Positions 1 to 11,904 of a DNA stretch of 64,000 nt are shown here, piece by piece; the first letter of the stretch is position 1, and every line of letters begins with the position of its first letter. Under the pieces are notes generated by a model that did no database searches, had not been told where the DNA came from, and worked only from the letters and a program-made list of their open reading frames with translations. The stretch lies in assembly GCA_028641055.1 (NCBI GenBank), contig CM054057.1:332908482-332972481 (forward strand), in the 5' to 3' direction. A program made the position numbers and the translations under genes. The stretch comes from Alopecurus myosuroides (Eukaryota; Streptophyta; Magnoliopsida; Poales; Poaceae).

Positions 1-10
1 CATCTTGGCA

Positions 11-746
11 TCATATGCCTAGGCATCGAATGCCCATGCCTCTCGTGTGCGCCTCATGCTTAGGTTGTGGTAGCGCCTTTGTCAACGGATCTGCAATGTT
101 TGCATCCGTGTGTACTTTGCATAACTTGATATCACCTCGTTCGACAAACTGGCGAATGAGGTGGTACCGCATGAGTATATGTTTGTTCTTCTGGTGTTGT
201 CTAGGTTCCTTGGCTTGTGCGCTAGCACCATTGTTGTCACAATATACGTCCAAAGGATTGGACGCGCCCTGAACCACACCAAGATCAATCAGGAGGTTCC
301 TGATCCAAACAGCTTCCTTTGCCGCCTCTGAGGCAGCAATATACTCAGCCTCTATTGTAGATGCAGACACCGTATCTTGCTTGGAACTCTTCCAGCTCAC
401 AGCCCCTCCGTTCATCACGAACACGTATCCAGATTGCGAACGAGAATCATCTGAGTCGGTGAGATAACTCGCATCTGTGTAACCCTTTACACTGAATTCC
501 TCATCACCTCCATAAACTAGGAACATTTCCTTAGTATTTCTCAAGTACTTAAGGATGTTTTTAACCGCTGCCTAGTGGGCTTCGCCAGGGTCAGCCTGGT
601 ATCTGCTCGTAACACTTAGAGCATAGGAAACATCTGGCTAGTACAAATCATGGCATACATGATGGATCCGATTGCCGAAGCATACGGGATCACACTCATC
701 CGACTTCGCTCATCAGTTGTCGAAGGACACTGAGTCTTGCTAAGTT
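11..746 (-). pseudogene. copia RNase H domain remnant, frameshifted
   Basis: The RNase H that should follow RT in the same polyprotein is spread over more than one frame. Between 746 and about 545 the reading shifts again near 637 and a TAG replaces a Trp codon near 572. From 544 to 11 one frame is open and shows the copia RNase H signatures: the catalytic Asp in Y-T-D-A-S-Y, the Glu in I-E-A-E-Y, the Asp in Y-C-D-N-N, and a terminal H-T-D-A-N-I-A-D-P-L-T-K motif. The domain would remove the RNA template strand during reverse transcription. With at least two shifts and one nonsense codon this copy cannot make it, although the catalytic residues remain. Confidence 0.85.
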
Positions 747-3700
747 TTATGCCATGGGACATCGGTAAGAATCCCTCTTGGACTCTTCCATTTTGAATTT
801 CTTCAAAACCTTGTCCAGATAAGTACTCTGACTCAATCCAATGAGCCGCCTTGATCTATCTCTATAGATCATGATTCCTAATATGTAAGTCGCCTCACCC
901 AAATCCTTCATTGAGAAACTCCTTTCCAATGACTCTTTGGTTTCTTGCAACATCATGACATCATTTCCAATCAGTAATATGTCATCCACATATAAGATTA
1001 GAAAGTTTACTTTGCTCCCACTAAAATTCTTGTATAAACAAGAATCATCATCACTCTTGATGAAGCCAAACAATTTGACTACCTCATCAAAGCGAATGTT
1101 CCAACTCCGAGATGCTTGCTTCAACCCATAAATGGATTTCTGAAGTTTGCATACCTTGTCAGCATTAGCTGGATCGACAAAACCTTCGGGTTGTATCATA
1201 TACACGTCCTCAGTTAAATTTCCATTAAGGAAAGCTGTCTTGACATCCATCTGCCATATCTCATAGTCGAAATAGGCTGCTATGGCTAACATGATCCGAA
1301 TTGATTTAAGCATCGCTACGGGCGAGAAGGTCTCGTCGTAGTCAACTCCTTGAACTTGTCGAAACCCCTTCGCGACAAGTCGTGCTTTATAGATGGAAAT
1401 ATTTCCATCCATATCAATTTTCTTCTTAAAGACCCATTTGCACTCGACGGGTCTTGCACCGTCAGGCAGATCAACCAAATTCCAAACTTGGTTTTCATCC
1501 ATGGACTTTAACTCGGATCTCAAGGCTCCAAGCCATGACTCGGAATCAGATCCCACCATCGCTTCCGAATAAGTTGCCGACTCATTACTGTCTAACAGTA
1601 AAACATCTCGAGCACTCTGTAATCTGGCAGATCTCCGAGGTTCAGGTGCTGTAACCGGTGTAGGTACCACGACCGGCTCAGCCTCCAAGGCCATTGCCGA
1701 CTCGCCCCTAGCTGGTTCTTCTCGAATTTCTTCGAGTTGCACCGTGCTCCCACTGACTTCCCGACTGAGAAACTCTTTCTCAAGGAAGACACCATTCCGA
1801 GCGACAAACACTTTGCCCTCTTCCCGGTTGTAGAAGTAGTACCCCAAGGTTTCCCTCGGATACCCCACGAAAATACACTTATCCGACTTGGGCGTGAGCT
1901 TGTCCGACTGAAGTCGCTTGACAAATGCTTCACAACCCCAAATCTTAAGAAAAGACAAACTTGGCTTTTTACCAGTCCACATCTCATGTGGTGTCTTCTC
2001 TACTGACTTTGATGGTACTCTGTTTAGTGTGAAAGCTGCAGTTTCTAGACAATAACCCCAAAATGATAAAGGTAGATCTGCCCGACTCATCATTGATCGT
2101 ACCATGTCTAACAAGGTTCGATTTCTCCGTTCTGATACACCGTTTCTCTGCGGTGTACCCGGCGGAGTGAGTTGAGGAACTATTCCACAACTCTTTAGAT
2201 GGTCATCAAACTCATGGCTCATGTACTCGCCTCCACGGTCCGACCGTAGAAACTTTATTTTCTTGCCGAGCTGATTCTGTACCTCACTCTGGAATTCCTT
2301 GAACTTTTCAAAGGCTTCCGACTTGTGTTTCATTAAATAGATATATCCATACCTACTCAAATCATCAGTGAAGGTAATGAAGTACTCATAACCACCTCTA
2401 GATGTCGTGCTCATTGGACCACATACATCACTATGTATTAGTTCCAACAAGTCGGACGCCCTTTCACAACTCCTTGCAAAAGGTGTCTTGGTCATTTTGC
2501 CTAGTAGGCATGATTCACATGTCTCGAATGACTCTAAGTCAAACAAAGTTAGAAGTCCATCATCATGGAGCTTCTTCATGCGTTTCCAACTTATATGACC
2601 AAGCCGACAGTGCCAAAAGTAAGTCATATTCAGATCATTTGGTTTCAACCTTTTAACATTTATGTTATAGACCGATTCACTATCAAGATTTAAAATAAAT
2701 AACCCGTTCTGAACGGGTGCAAAGCCATGAAACATATCTTTCAAATATAAAGAACAATCATTATTCTTAATATTCGACTCATAACCTTGTCTCATCAAAC
2801 ATGAGGCGGAAATAATGTTTCGACTAAGCGCTGGAACATAATAACAATTATTTAGTTCCAAAATAAATCCTGAAGGTAAATGAAGTTGCATCGTGCCGAC
2901 TTCCAACGCAGCAACTCTCGCCTTGTTGCGGACCCGAATATCAACCTCTCCTCTTGCCACGCTCCTAGTTCTTACCAGTCCCTGCAACGAGTTGCATATG
3001 TGAATAACTGATCCGGTATCATATACCCAAGAACTATTAGGCGCATCAGCAAGATAAATGTCTATAACATTGTACACAAGCATACCTGAATTGGAAGTCA
3101 CACCTCCACTCTTGGCTCTGTCAGCCAAATACTTGGTGCAGTTCCTCTTCCAGTGGCCATCCTGCTTGCAATAGAAGCAATTGGCTCCGGCTGTAGGAGA
3201 AGGCTTAGTCTTTGAGGGAGCACTCTGGACAGGGCCATGGGCGCTACCTCCTGACTTATCGTTCTTCTTCTTAGTCCAAGAACTCTTCTTGAACTTAGCC
3301 TTATTCTGCACCATCAACACTTGACTGGCGCCTTTCTTGATATCAGCCTCTGCCGTTTTGAGCATCCCATGTAATTCAGTGATACTCTTATACATACCAT
3401 GCATATGGTAGTTCGAGATGAATGAACCATACGCACTAGGAAGAGAGTTCAGAATTATATCAGTAGCGAACTCTTCGTTAATTGGGACGCCCAGCCGATC
3501 CAAAGACTGAATGTAACCAATCATCTTGATTACATGCGGACTCAGTGGATCGCCATCTTTCAGCTTACATCCCAGCAAATCTTGAGAGACTTGATACATC
3601 TCGGTCTTTGCCTGAGCCTGGAACATACTTTTGAGGCTTTCGATCATATCGTAGGCCTCAACATTCTCGAACTGCTGCTGCAAGTCCGGTTCCATGTGTG

Positions 3701-3980
3701 CAAGCATAAGACAACTAATTTCCGTAGACTCATATCTAGTCTTACGGTAGGCATTCATGACAGCGACAGTCCCATCGTCATCTGGCTCTTCTGGAAGTGG
3801 AGTTTCTAGAACATGTTCTTTCTTGTCATGCTTGAGGACTATCCTCAGATTACGATACCAGTTGGTGAAATTAGTTCCATTAAGCTTATATTTCTCTAGG
3901 ATTGACCTCAACACAAACGCGGACAACTGAGGAAGGTTGCTAGGTGCCATTGATCTACAACAGAAAATACGCAAAAACAC
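747..3980 (-). CDS. copia gag-pol polyprotein through RT (Angela-like), truncated by frameshift
   Basis: The frame is open for 1077 residues. The likely true start is the Met at 3948-3950, residue 11, because the preceding residues do not look like gag and family members begin M-A-P-like. In order: a gag domain of the UBN2 type (about 15-240), a CCHC zinc knuckle (C-x2-C-x4-H-x4-C, about 268-281), an aspartic protease with D-T-G-S near 321, a gag-pre-integrase HHCC segment (about 455-515), an integrase core with its three acidic residues in HSDVCG, SDRGGEY and SERRNR (about 515-640), and RT with YVDD at 997-1000. The polyprotein would cut itself into capsid and enzymes that copy the element RNA and insert the cDNA. 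The frame closes early just after RT at a one-base loss in a G run near 773, so RNase H is out of frame. Confidence 0.9.
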   Translation of the reverse strand: MFLRIFCCRSMAPSNLPQLSAFVLRSILEKYKLNGTNFTNWYRNLRIVLKHDKKEHVLETPLPEEPDDDGTVAVMNAYRKTRYESTEISCLMLAHMEPDLQQQFENVEAYDMIESLKSMFQAQAKTEMYQVSQDLLGCKLKDGDPLSPHVIKMIGYIQSLDRLGVPINEEFATDIILNSLPSAYGSFISNYHMHGMYKSITELHGMLKTAEADIKKGASQVLMVQNKAKFKKSSWTKKKNDKSGGSAHGPVQSAPSKTKPSPTAGANCFYCKQDGHWKRNCTKYLADRAKSGGVTSNSGMLVYNVIDIYLADAPNSSWVYDTGSVIHICNSLQGLVRTRSVARGEVDIRVRNKARVAALEVGTMQLHLPSGFILELNNCYYVPALSRNIISASCLMRQGYESNIKNNDCSLYLKDMFHGFAPVQNGLFILNLDSESVYNINVKRLKPNDLNMTYFWHCRLGHISWKRMKKLHDDGLLTLFDLESFETCESCLLGKMTKTPFARSCERASDLLELIHSDVCGPMSTTSRGGYEYFITFTDDLSRYGYIYLMKHKSEAFEKFKEFQSEVQNQLGKKIKFLRSDRGGEYMSHEFDDHLKSCGIVPQLTPPGTPQRNGVSERRNRTLLDMVRSMMSRADLPLSFWGYCLETAAFTLNRVPSKSVEKTPHEMWTGKKPSLSFLKIWGCEAFVKRLQSDKLTPKSDKCIFVGYPRETLGYYFYNREEGKVFVARNGVFLEKEFLSREVSGSTVQLEEIREEPARGESAMALEAEPVVVPTPVTAPEPRRSARLQSARDVLLLDSNESATYSEAMVGSDSESWLGALRSELKSMDENQVWNLVDLPDGARPVECKWVFKKKIDMDGNISIYKARLVAKGFRQVQGVDYDETFSPVAMLKSIRIMLAIAAYFDYEIWQMDVKTAFLNGNLTEDVYMIQPEGFVDPANADKVCKLQKSIYGLKQASRSWNIRFDEVVKLFGFIKSDDDSCLYKNFSGSKVNFLILYVDDILLIGNDVMMLQETKESLERSFSMKDLGEATYILGIMIYRDRSRRLIGLSQSTYLDKVLKKFKMEESKRDSYRCPMA

Positions 3981-5269
3981 TTAAGACATGTATTCATAAA
4001 AGAGAAGGCATATTAAACGCTTTAATACTTATGCTCCCACTAGAACCAACATCCCTCCGATGGTTGCTAAGTGATTCAAGATCCTAAATAAGCAAGTCGA
4101 CTAGTGAGCTTTAGCATCACCGCTAGCCGTCAAGTGATCTAGGTAGGCAACACCTTGCCAATCGTATCCAATACGACTCCTGTTAGTTGGGTGACATCAT
4201 ATGCCCCGGCTCCCAACCTACCTCGCCCCGAGCCCCACAACCGTTGTGATGGACTCGTCTAGATTACCAAGTGCTTCTGCTTGTAAGAGTCCAACTCAAA
4301 CCCACCTAACCGGAAAGAATTGGTAGCACCTCAATTTTATGAGCCCACTACCAAGAATGTCCGACTTGTGATGGTGCAGCACTGGCGGGGCGACCGACTA
4401 GACCTTCTTTGAGGGATTAAAGAATCTACCAACTATCTAAATAGAGGTAAATAGAGACATAACAATAACACAAATAAAGCAATTATAATGTGAAATGGTA
4501 TGGCTCTCTTCATGGTGATCTCCATCTCCACAAAGCTTGTAAGTCGACTCGTGCCAACTCTTGTCACGTGCCATCTTACTCCATGTAGCCGACTTGTACA
4601 TCGACTTGCATGTCACCGGGTTCTCCAACAAGCTACACTAGCTAGTAAATCAAAGATTACATAGAGAATCCGACACGCAGGCCGGTATACAATAAAATGA
4701 CAGCACCTAGGCTCCAGCCGGCTGTCAAAAACATGATACGCAGATCATGTATGGATTACAAACATCACATGCACATAAGCCATACCATTCACAACTTCTT
4801 GCAAAAACAAGTTATGCATAGATACGATATCTACCAGCGTTGTGAAACTCGCAACGACATCTAAGGCGCTACGACAGGGCGAAGCCGGCGCCCGACGATT
4901 TCGGAAAACGCAGATCTCATCTGCATTCCGATCATGGATTTCTTCATCGGATAAAACGATTTTACCCGAATCTTATCTGCATTCCGATTCGACCAAACTC
5001 TTTGATCTTCAATCACCGCAACTGGATTTATGTGTCACGGTATACCCCGATGGCAGAAACTGACCGGTAGGGGTAAGTTGTTCCACGACCTTAGCAGTAT
5101 GATCACGGAAACCTGATCATCCATTAACCCCGAGTACGATTGATCCAATCAACCTTGTACAAAACCGACCTATCTCATAGAACGACCACCAAAACAGCAA
5201 TTAGATCACATCTAACGCTAACTACATATCACATATGTGCGGATCTCGGGCCTAATACCAGAAGCTACT
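3981..5269 (-). other. untranslated leader of the Angela-like element
   Basis: About 1.3 kb between the PBS and gag. No reading frame resembles a known domain. Long leaders of this size are usual in the Angela/BARE group. Confidence 0.7.
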
Positions 5270-5281
5270 GCTCTGATACCA
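5270..5281 (-). other. primer binding site, initiator-tRNA-Met type
   Basis: The minus strand reads TGGTATCAGAGC, the canonical plant PBS complementary to the 3' end of initiator tRNA-Met. It lies one base from the LTR end at 5283. Confidence 0.93.
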
Positions 5282-5282
5282 C

Positions 5283-6613
5283 TGTTGGAACGCGTAGAGA
5301 TAAACAAAAAACTTTTCCTACGCGATGCTTCCAAGATCTAGCCGAGGTAGAAGGCCACGAGTATTACCACTAGACGCGCAGGTGCGGATTATCGATGCAG
5401 CGCGTCAGGGCAGTGTAGTCCCACGATCCGGTCCGGCCGATCCAATCCCTCGAACGTCGAAGTGCTGAACGTACAACACCTCTGCCGGTATCCACACGTA
5501 CGAGGAGGAGCTCCGACGGCGGACTGCTAGGTCCGGTGCGGCGGCTGGACTGAGTGGGGCTAGGGTTCCCAACGCATGGGAGAGTGGACTAACGTGCCCG
5601 CTGGGCAACCTGCGCCCCTCTTTATATAGCGAATGGTAATGGGCTGCACAACACTTGTGTCCCATTCCCTCTGTGAGTCCAACTCACAAAATCAGTCCAT
5701 TTCTGGTTCGGGTCCAACCCGACCAATACTTGTTCCCGCTTTTAAGTGTGCGACTCTGCAGGCTCATGGCGACTTGGACACGATTGGAGTCCAACTCCCA
5801 ATCGATCAATCGGTAGCGGCTCCTAGCAGAACGTGCCGACTCCCAAGTAGCGTTGAGTCATGACGACATACCTTTCAATGTGATATTCATCTTAGTCCCT
5901 TTTGACTCAGGATATACCTTGTCGAGCTATAGGCGATTTATCGTCATCCCTTAAATAGCTCAACTCTCTTCTCGATTTGTGACATGTGATTCATCTGACT
6001 AACTCTTAGTCAACCGACACAGTTAACACTTAACTGAGTCGCGCATGGCCATGCTTCCTGAATCATATCACTCGAGAGGGCCCAGAGAATATCTCTCCAT
6101 TCGGAGGGGCAAAATCCCATCTTGATTATCCACATCACGCAGATTGCTTCTCATTCGACCCAAACTCTGCCTTTATAGTTGTCTTGTCACAGAACAACGT
6201 TTGACAGAACCTAAGTTGGTGATCCACAACTCGGATTGTGCGACAACCTCAGGTCTAAGGATTATATTGATTGAGACATGCAAATGACGAATTGATTGTT
6301 GCATCTCAATGTGGGTCAGTCTGACTTGCTAAACTCTTTAGCCAAGTCCGTGAACATTGGAATGGCATCACCATGCCCATGACAAGTGGAACCGTGTCAT
6401 CAGCCAACACTCATATTAGTCTAGGGTGTGTTTCCAGCACAACCTTAACGACCAAGGACAATCTAGTATGAACAACATGAATATATAGTTCCACAACCGA
6501 ATCACATATTCAATGACATATTTCAGATGTTCAAAATAAGGACAACTTAATAACTTTATGAATACATTGGGAATTACATCATCCATGATTGCCTCTAGGG
6601 CATATTCCCAACA
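5283..6613 (-). repeat. 5' LTR of the Angela-like copia (1331 bp)
   Basis: Bounded by TG...CA termini, with TGTTGGGAATATG at the right end and CGCGTTCCAACA at the PBS end on the minus strand. The outer boundary is confirmed because sequence beyond 6613 continues the LTR of the host element, as seen in its second copy at 15935. The partner 3' LTR is off-window, so no age can be estimated. Confidence 0.9.
5621..5630 (-). promoter_or_regulatory. TATA box of the Angela-like LTR
   Basis: The minus strand has GCTATATAAA followed by a GC-rich R/U5-like stretch (about 5600 down to 5283). Position and sequence fit the LTR promoter that would drive the genomic RNA. Confidence 0.7.
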
Positions 6614-9600
6614 CTTTTCTTCTCCGTTCGGTTCAGAGAGAGGCGGTGAGGAGAGGAGGAAGAAGAGCACGGGCTGTCGATCTGCGGATCAACGGCCAGG
6701 CTCAAACGCCTGTTTCCCGCGCCCTGCCCGCGCGCGCGCAACGCTGCTGGGCCACCCAGCCGCTAGTTAGGCCGCGCCGCAGTGGAAACCGGCCAGCGTG
6801 TGTGTTCCTTTTATTCTTTTAAGGTTTAACAGAAACTAATGCTTTTACTTTGGACGTGGTAAAAATACTAAACGTGTGAAATGAAATCTGGAAAAATTCA
6901 GGGACCTAAAGAAAGGAAATCTAAACCATGCAAAATTTGCAGATCTACTTTTGGACCAATAGTTTGGGCACAAGAAATGTTTTGCCACAGACTGTCAGTG
7001 AGAATGTTTTGACCATAACTTTTTAAATATATAACCAAATGGAACAAACTAAAATTCTATGGATAGGTAATGAAAATATCTATCCAATACAGTTGACCTC
7101 ACATCAAGGGGAGTTATAGAATGAAAATGCCATCCAGTTTACTAAAAGACCAGTAAGATCTTCTATGATTTTTATAAGGAGTTTAAAAATGATTTTTGGA
7201 GCAAATCCAATTGGATGAGTTTGGTATATGTTTTCCTAGCTTACATTAATTTTTTAAGCTCTAGATAATTTTTGGTGGACAGATCTAGGAACAGCAGCTT
7301 TCCTGTTTTTTTTTAAATGAAATGTTTGGTTGATATACTCTTGTTCCCTAGCATGTATAAAGTTGTTAGTACTTGTTATTAAGTTGTTTTCTTACAGTAC
7401 CTCTACCTTAGAAAGTGTGTGCATGTTTGGAAACTGAAATAAGAATGAAATAGCATTTGATACCTTCTAGTTTTATTATTTGGAATTATTGTGAGAGCTA
7501 GATCTTTGTGTGAATGCTTTATTAAATTTTGTGCTATGATTGCTATGGATCCAGTACCATTTTGGTACTTTTATTTTGAAGCTAATGCCTCTGTTAGTTT
7601 GCATGCCTTTTTATAGTAAAGCATGTGTAGGTTTTGTTACTCTGATGCACTAGTATTGTTTTCACTAGAATAAATGGCTTTGTATTACTTTATTTTGTTA
7701 CACCAATTTTTGCCATGAGTAGCCAGAGGCTTAGTACCTCTTTTGCCTTGGTATTAGTGGTCCCATAACCCACTGGTCCCATTACATCTTGGTTGTGGAT
7801 GAGAATCCCCAACCATGCACATGTGGGAAATTAACATGTTTAATTATATGATTGATTTCTATTTTTCCACCATGGAAAATATATTTGTTTGTTTTCACTC
7901 ATGCAAGTGAGAATTTTATTTCTTATCAGAGGATACTAGTATGTTAGATGTGATCCATTTGTTAGCATAATATTCCATAGGAGTATCATGTTAAGAAATG
8001 ATTCACTATTGAGTGCTAAATTACATTATTTGCAAATGAAATCAATCCCTTGTGATTGATAGATTGTTTGTGAATGATTTTAAATTGAGTGTTTGGATTT
8101 TTTTAAAGGTTTAGATGACTTTTCTTGAAGTGCCTAGCTACTGGTTGTGTGATTTATACATTGTTTGCTTGCTAGTAATTGTTTTAAGAAAACAGAAATT
8201 GCTAGAATTAATTTGTGCATGCTTAATAGTTGTTTCATGGCATTATTTTGATGTTCTTGCTTCCTAGAATGAGTAGGATTTGTGTACTGTTATTAGGTAC
8301 ACTTATATTCATGACTTGCTTGTTTAGGTTTAAGCATCATGATAGCATTGTTTGCTTCTCTAGTATTGAACTAGTGTCACCACTAGAAAATGGTGATTCT
8401 AGCAATAGTTTTGTCAACCTTTATTTTATGAGTGTATGAGTTTATTATAGCATATTTATGAAGCTATTAATTCTGTTATGATGCCATGAACTCTTTAGTT
8501 GCATGTTCCATAGTTATAGAATATAATTATTTCTTATAGCATGCTTGTGTAGAAATTTCCATACTAGTATGCTATTAGTGCAGTCCTGTTGCTATGTTTT
8601 TTATAGGAGCATTATCTTGAATGATGATTGTGTTTTATATTATGTTATGACTTGATTATCAGTTATTTTAGCTACTGGTTGATTGTTAAATTTTCATGAT
8701 TGATGGATTCCAAAACTTCAAGTAAACAATAACATAGTAAATAAATAGCCCATTCATCTGTGGTGTTGTTTGCTTGCTTATTGGATTATGTTTGAGTGAT
8801 TTACCTTGGCATGAGTATACACTTGTGTTATTATCGTGTTTAAGAGTATCTTATGAAACTAAAACATCCAACTAAATCATGAACACATTAAGTGCCAGTT
8901 GCTTGTGGTGGATAATACCCACTGCCATGGGTATTGTCCTGCTTGATGGTTTCATCATAGTAACCTAACCCTTTTGCACCCACAAGATATATTTTTTAGC
9001 TTCTCATATATCTTGTTATGAGAGTGTTACACCACTCCATATGTGGTATGTAAGATGTGGGATATGGTTTCCTAAACCATATGTTTGTCTGACGATAGTC
9101 TTGTACCCTGAGAGCTATGTGAGGCAGTTTCTCGATAACGTTTGTGAGTTTGCGCTATTATACTTTTCTTGCTGTATGTGTTGTTTAGATTTGTTGGTTG
9201 CCTTTAGACCTAAGTGTGTGTCTTCTATTCCTTTACGACGCTAGAACGCGAAGAAGAAGAAGCTGTTGTGGAGCCGTGCGTCAAGTTCAAGTTGCTTCAA
9301 GGCCAGGGACATTAAGGGACTTGAGGCAAGCCATCCTGATGCTTGCTGTTATAATACACTTATCATTATCTATCATGCATGTTTTACTTCTGAAAAGTTT
9401 TACAAAAACTTTGATTTCCAAAAACTATTTTTGAGTGAATACGACTACTACTATATCTATTATACATATACTATGCCATTAGTTGATACTTGGTGTTACC
9501 AAGCCCATAAGCCACCATATGGTATTTATTACCATCAAATATATTAGTCCCTAAGTGGACACCTTAAAATTGTGTTGTTACAAAACAAAGGCTTTATGGA

Positions 9601-10997
9601 AAACCCGGAGAAAAGGCCGATCCTTATTCTCCGGAGGATTGTGGAAGTGGTCATTTTTGGGAAAATGGTGTTTTCAAAAATGACACATAACCTAGTCTTC
9701 GCCGGACAACCTTTACCGTACTGCCACCCTACCCCAACATGGGCACGGGGCTTAACTGGAAGTTTGTCCTTGTTAGTGTGTGTTCTATCTCAAACGCTAT
9801 AAGGGACGGACTCCCTCAAACCGATTGTCGTCAAAACTCCCAATGTTGAGACATAAAAAGTGAGGGATAAGTTCCCCTCTGGTCGCATCAGTTGAGGCAT
9901 CCTGGCTGGCGGGGATTAGCTCGGTGCCGGGGATGACCGGTAAAACTCAACTGAGAGATATACACATTCTAGCTTGAACATAGTGGAAGGTTATGATCAG
10001 TTATCTGATGTTCTACATACTGTTGTTACAGTCCGTGGTTGTTCACGGCAGGTGTACTGTATTTGGTGGATGTGTACACCTCTGCAGAGTACAATTTTTT
10101 CGAAGAAGCCGCGTCCTCGGATATGGACATTTGAATGGCCATGTAGCTAGCATTGTGTCAATGTTTTCCAAACGGATGTTTTTTTTCAAAAAAGGATTTG
10201 AACTCGGGAAGTTCGGAAAGGAAGAAAACCTTGTACCGTGGAGGTACCCATGATGAAAAGCCAGAAGTTGTTTTGCAAGAAGTTTTGCAGGGAAAATCTT
10301 TCTTCTCTAAGCAAACATCTGGAAACTGATTCCAAGAAGTTTTGCAAAGAGAAAACTTTCTTTTAACAAAGTTTTCACAAAACCTCTTGTACATGTGATA
10401 TCGACAAGAGAAAGAAAAACTATACTATTTTCTTCTGAAGTATCTTCTTCAGCGAAGATACAGATTAACTTGACTGCAATTGTGGTGTCATCCTATATGA
10501 ACACCATTGATAGAGAACCCTATTTATAGTCTACCTATTACACCATATAAGCATACTTGCATCTTTGGTAAGTTACATGATGGATGTCTTGGTGAGTACA
10601 TTCAAATGTACTCATTATGGTTTCGCCCCTGGTATCTACTTGCCAGACTTTGAGAAGGACTCTCAGAAGGAGATTGACGAAGAGGAGTACGGAGCTGATG
10701 GCTTTGCGAACTAGGATCGTCTCGGGGTCAGCAGCCTGTAGGTTAAGGCGTGCCTTGGGCTCTACCGCGTTTATGTGTGTTTAGTCTTCCGCTGTGTGTG
10801 TTGTGTGTTGTCCTGCATGACAACCGTGTAGTCTTGGTCATGTGACCATGCGTCTTTGTAAGTGTTTGTGTAACCGTGTAATGGATATTGTATCTGTGTA
10901 CCAGCTTGATATGTTGTTCACGACTGAATTCCTGGGATCGTGAATGTATGCATATCGAGGGCGTCCTTGAACAGTGGTTCGAAGGGCGGGCCCTACA
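6614..10997 (+). repeat. 5' LTR of LARD-like element (3' 4.4 kb of it)
   Basis: It aligns with 15935-20353 over its whole length with scattered substitutions and small indels, and ends in ...GGGCCCTACA directly before the PBS. The first 1.6 kb of the LTR (equivalent to 14316-15934) must lie left of the window, beyond the copia insertion. It is AT-rich and has no convincing coding sequence; short ORFs such as those at 9198-9547 recur in the other LTR only because the LTRs are copies. Confidence 0.9.
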
Positions 10998-11001
10998 GAG
11001 T

Positions 11002-11013
11002 TGGTATCAGAGC
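11002..11013 (+). other. primer binding site of LARD-like element
   Basis: TGGTATCAGAGC on the plus strand, four bases after the LTR end at 10997. Initiator-tRNA-Met type. Confidence 0.93.
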
Positions 11014-11232
11014 TATCCTGACCTTAGGAGACCTTAGTTAGCATGGACGTTAGCTAGTACCCTGACAATTAAAGTAAACAAAACCAGGTCACTAAGATGA
11101 CTATTTTCAAAAGGATTCTATACTCCATCCCCTCTGTGTTTCAAAAACTCTATTTACACTCAAGATAAAAAGGAGCATCTTAAAATTTTGCACACTGTTA
11201 CCTAACTTAACCCACTTTAAAATCTTGTGTAG

Positions 11233-11904
11233 ATGGAAGTTATCTTCACCAAGTCCTTCCGGTTGGGATCGCATGCACCTTGCTACCGCCGTTTTGAGGA
11301 GGATTTGATCAAGATGGCTCATCTTATCGGTCGTCCCACACCTGAGTTGAAGGGAGCCCAGATTCACCATGATGGACGAGAGTTGTCCTGGTTGGTGGTC
11401 TGCACCATCCGTGCACCTTTGCTAGCACCGTCAACCCCAGAGATCATTTGGGAAGTCGTGGAGAACAGTTGGGAAGATGGTATCCTTAGAGTGATGCAGC
11501 TGACCATTGCCAAGCTCGCAAACTTCTTTCGCGACAAGTTTGCAGGCACCCCTTATAGATACTTTGGAAGACGCGACGAGGATGACAGGCCAGTAGAAGT
11601 CACTGGAGACTTTGTGTTTGCTCATCACTTCCAGCACCTGGAGGGACAGCTGTACAACACCCAACTCTCCCTTGATAAAGTAAGAGCAGATTATGACCTC
11701 CGAGGAAGAGAGATAGACCAGCTAGAAGCCAGTCTTGGTGCATCTTCGGCTACCGAGCGTCGTCTCAAGGTACTGAAGAAGACCATGAAGTACACTGACT
11801 CCCAGCACCGCACACGAGTGAGAGCCCTTCAGCTTCAGCTTACAGCTAGCAAGACCAGAGTTGAAGAGCTGGAGGGACAGCTACGCGCTTCCTCGAGCAC
11901 TTAA
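11233..11904 (+). CDS. intact 223-residue coiled-coil ORF in LARD-like element
   Basis: An uninterrupted frame from ATG 11233 to TAA 11902-11904, 220 bp after the PBS. The N-terminal half (about 1-125) is mixed and likely globular. The C-terminal half (about 135-220) has heptad-like Leu/Ala spacing with many charged residues and ends in a Ser-rich tail, so a coiled coil is likely. I see no protease, RT, RNase H or integrase motif and no zinc knuckle. ORFs with a folded N-terminus and coiled-coil tail are common in this position in grass Ty3 elements, and a structural or RNA-binding role is a guess. It is notable that it stays open while the neighbouring gag is damaged. Confidence 0.6.
   Translation: MEVIFTKSFRLGSHAPCYRRFEEDLIKMAHLIGRPTPELKGAQIHHDGRELSWLVVCTIRAPLLAPSTPEIIWEVVENSWEDGILRVMQLTIAKLANFFRDKFAGTPYRYFGRRDEDDRPVEVTGDFVFAHHFQHLEGQLYNTQLSLDKVRADYDLRGREIDQLEASLGASSATERRLKVLKKTMKYTDSQHRTRVRALQLQLTASKTRVEELEGQLRASSST

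Larger units (their letters stand above)
1..6613 (-). mobile_element. Ty1/copia retrotransposon, Angela-like, 3' part beyond window
   Basis: Reading the minus strand, the element runs from its 5' LTR (right end) through PBS, leader and a fused gag-pol reading frame to RNase H, where the window begins. The 3' LTR is therefore not visible. The domain order gag, protease, integrase, RT, RNase H defines Ty1/copia. The LTR terminus, TGTTGGGAATATGCCCTAG on the minus strand, matches my memory of the Angela family of Triticeae. It sits inside the 5' LTR of the next element: the base after its right end (6614) aligns with position 15935 of that element's intact 3' LTR. The predicted target duplication is ctttt (6614-6618), but the left copy is off-window. 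Coding is broken near the RT/RNase H junction, so this copy is not autonomous. Confidence 0.9.

Noticed and set aside
9198..9802. Small plus-strand ORFs recurring almost unchanged at 18545-19152
   Set aside because: The recurrence comes from the two LTRs being copies of each other, so it is not independent evidence of coding.
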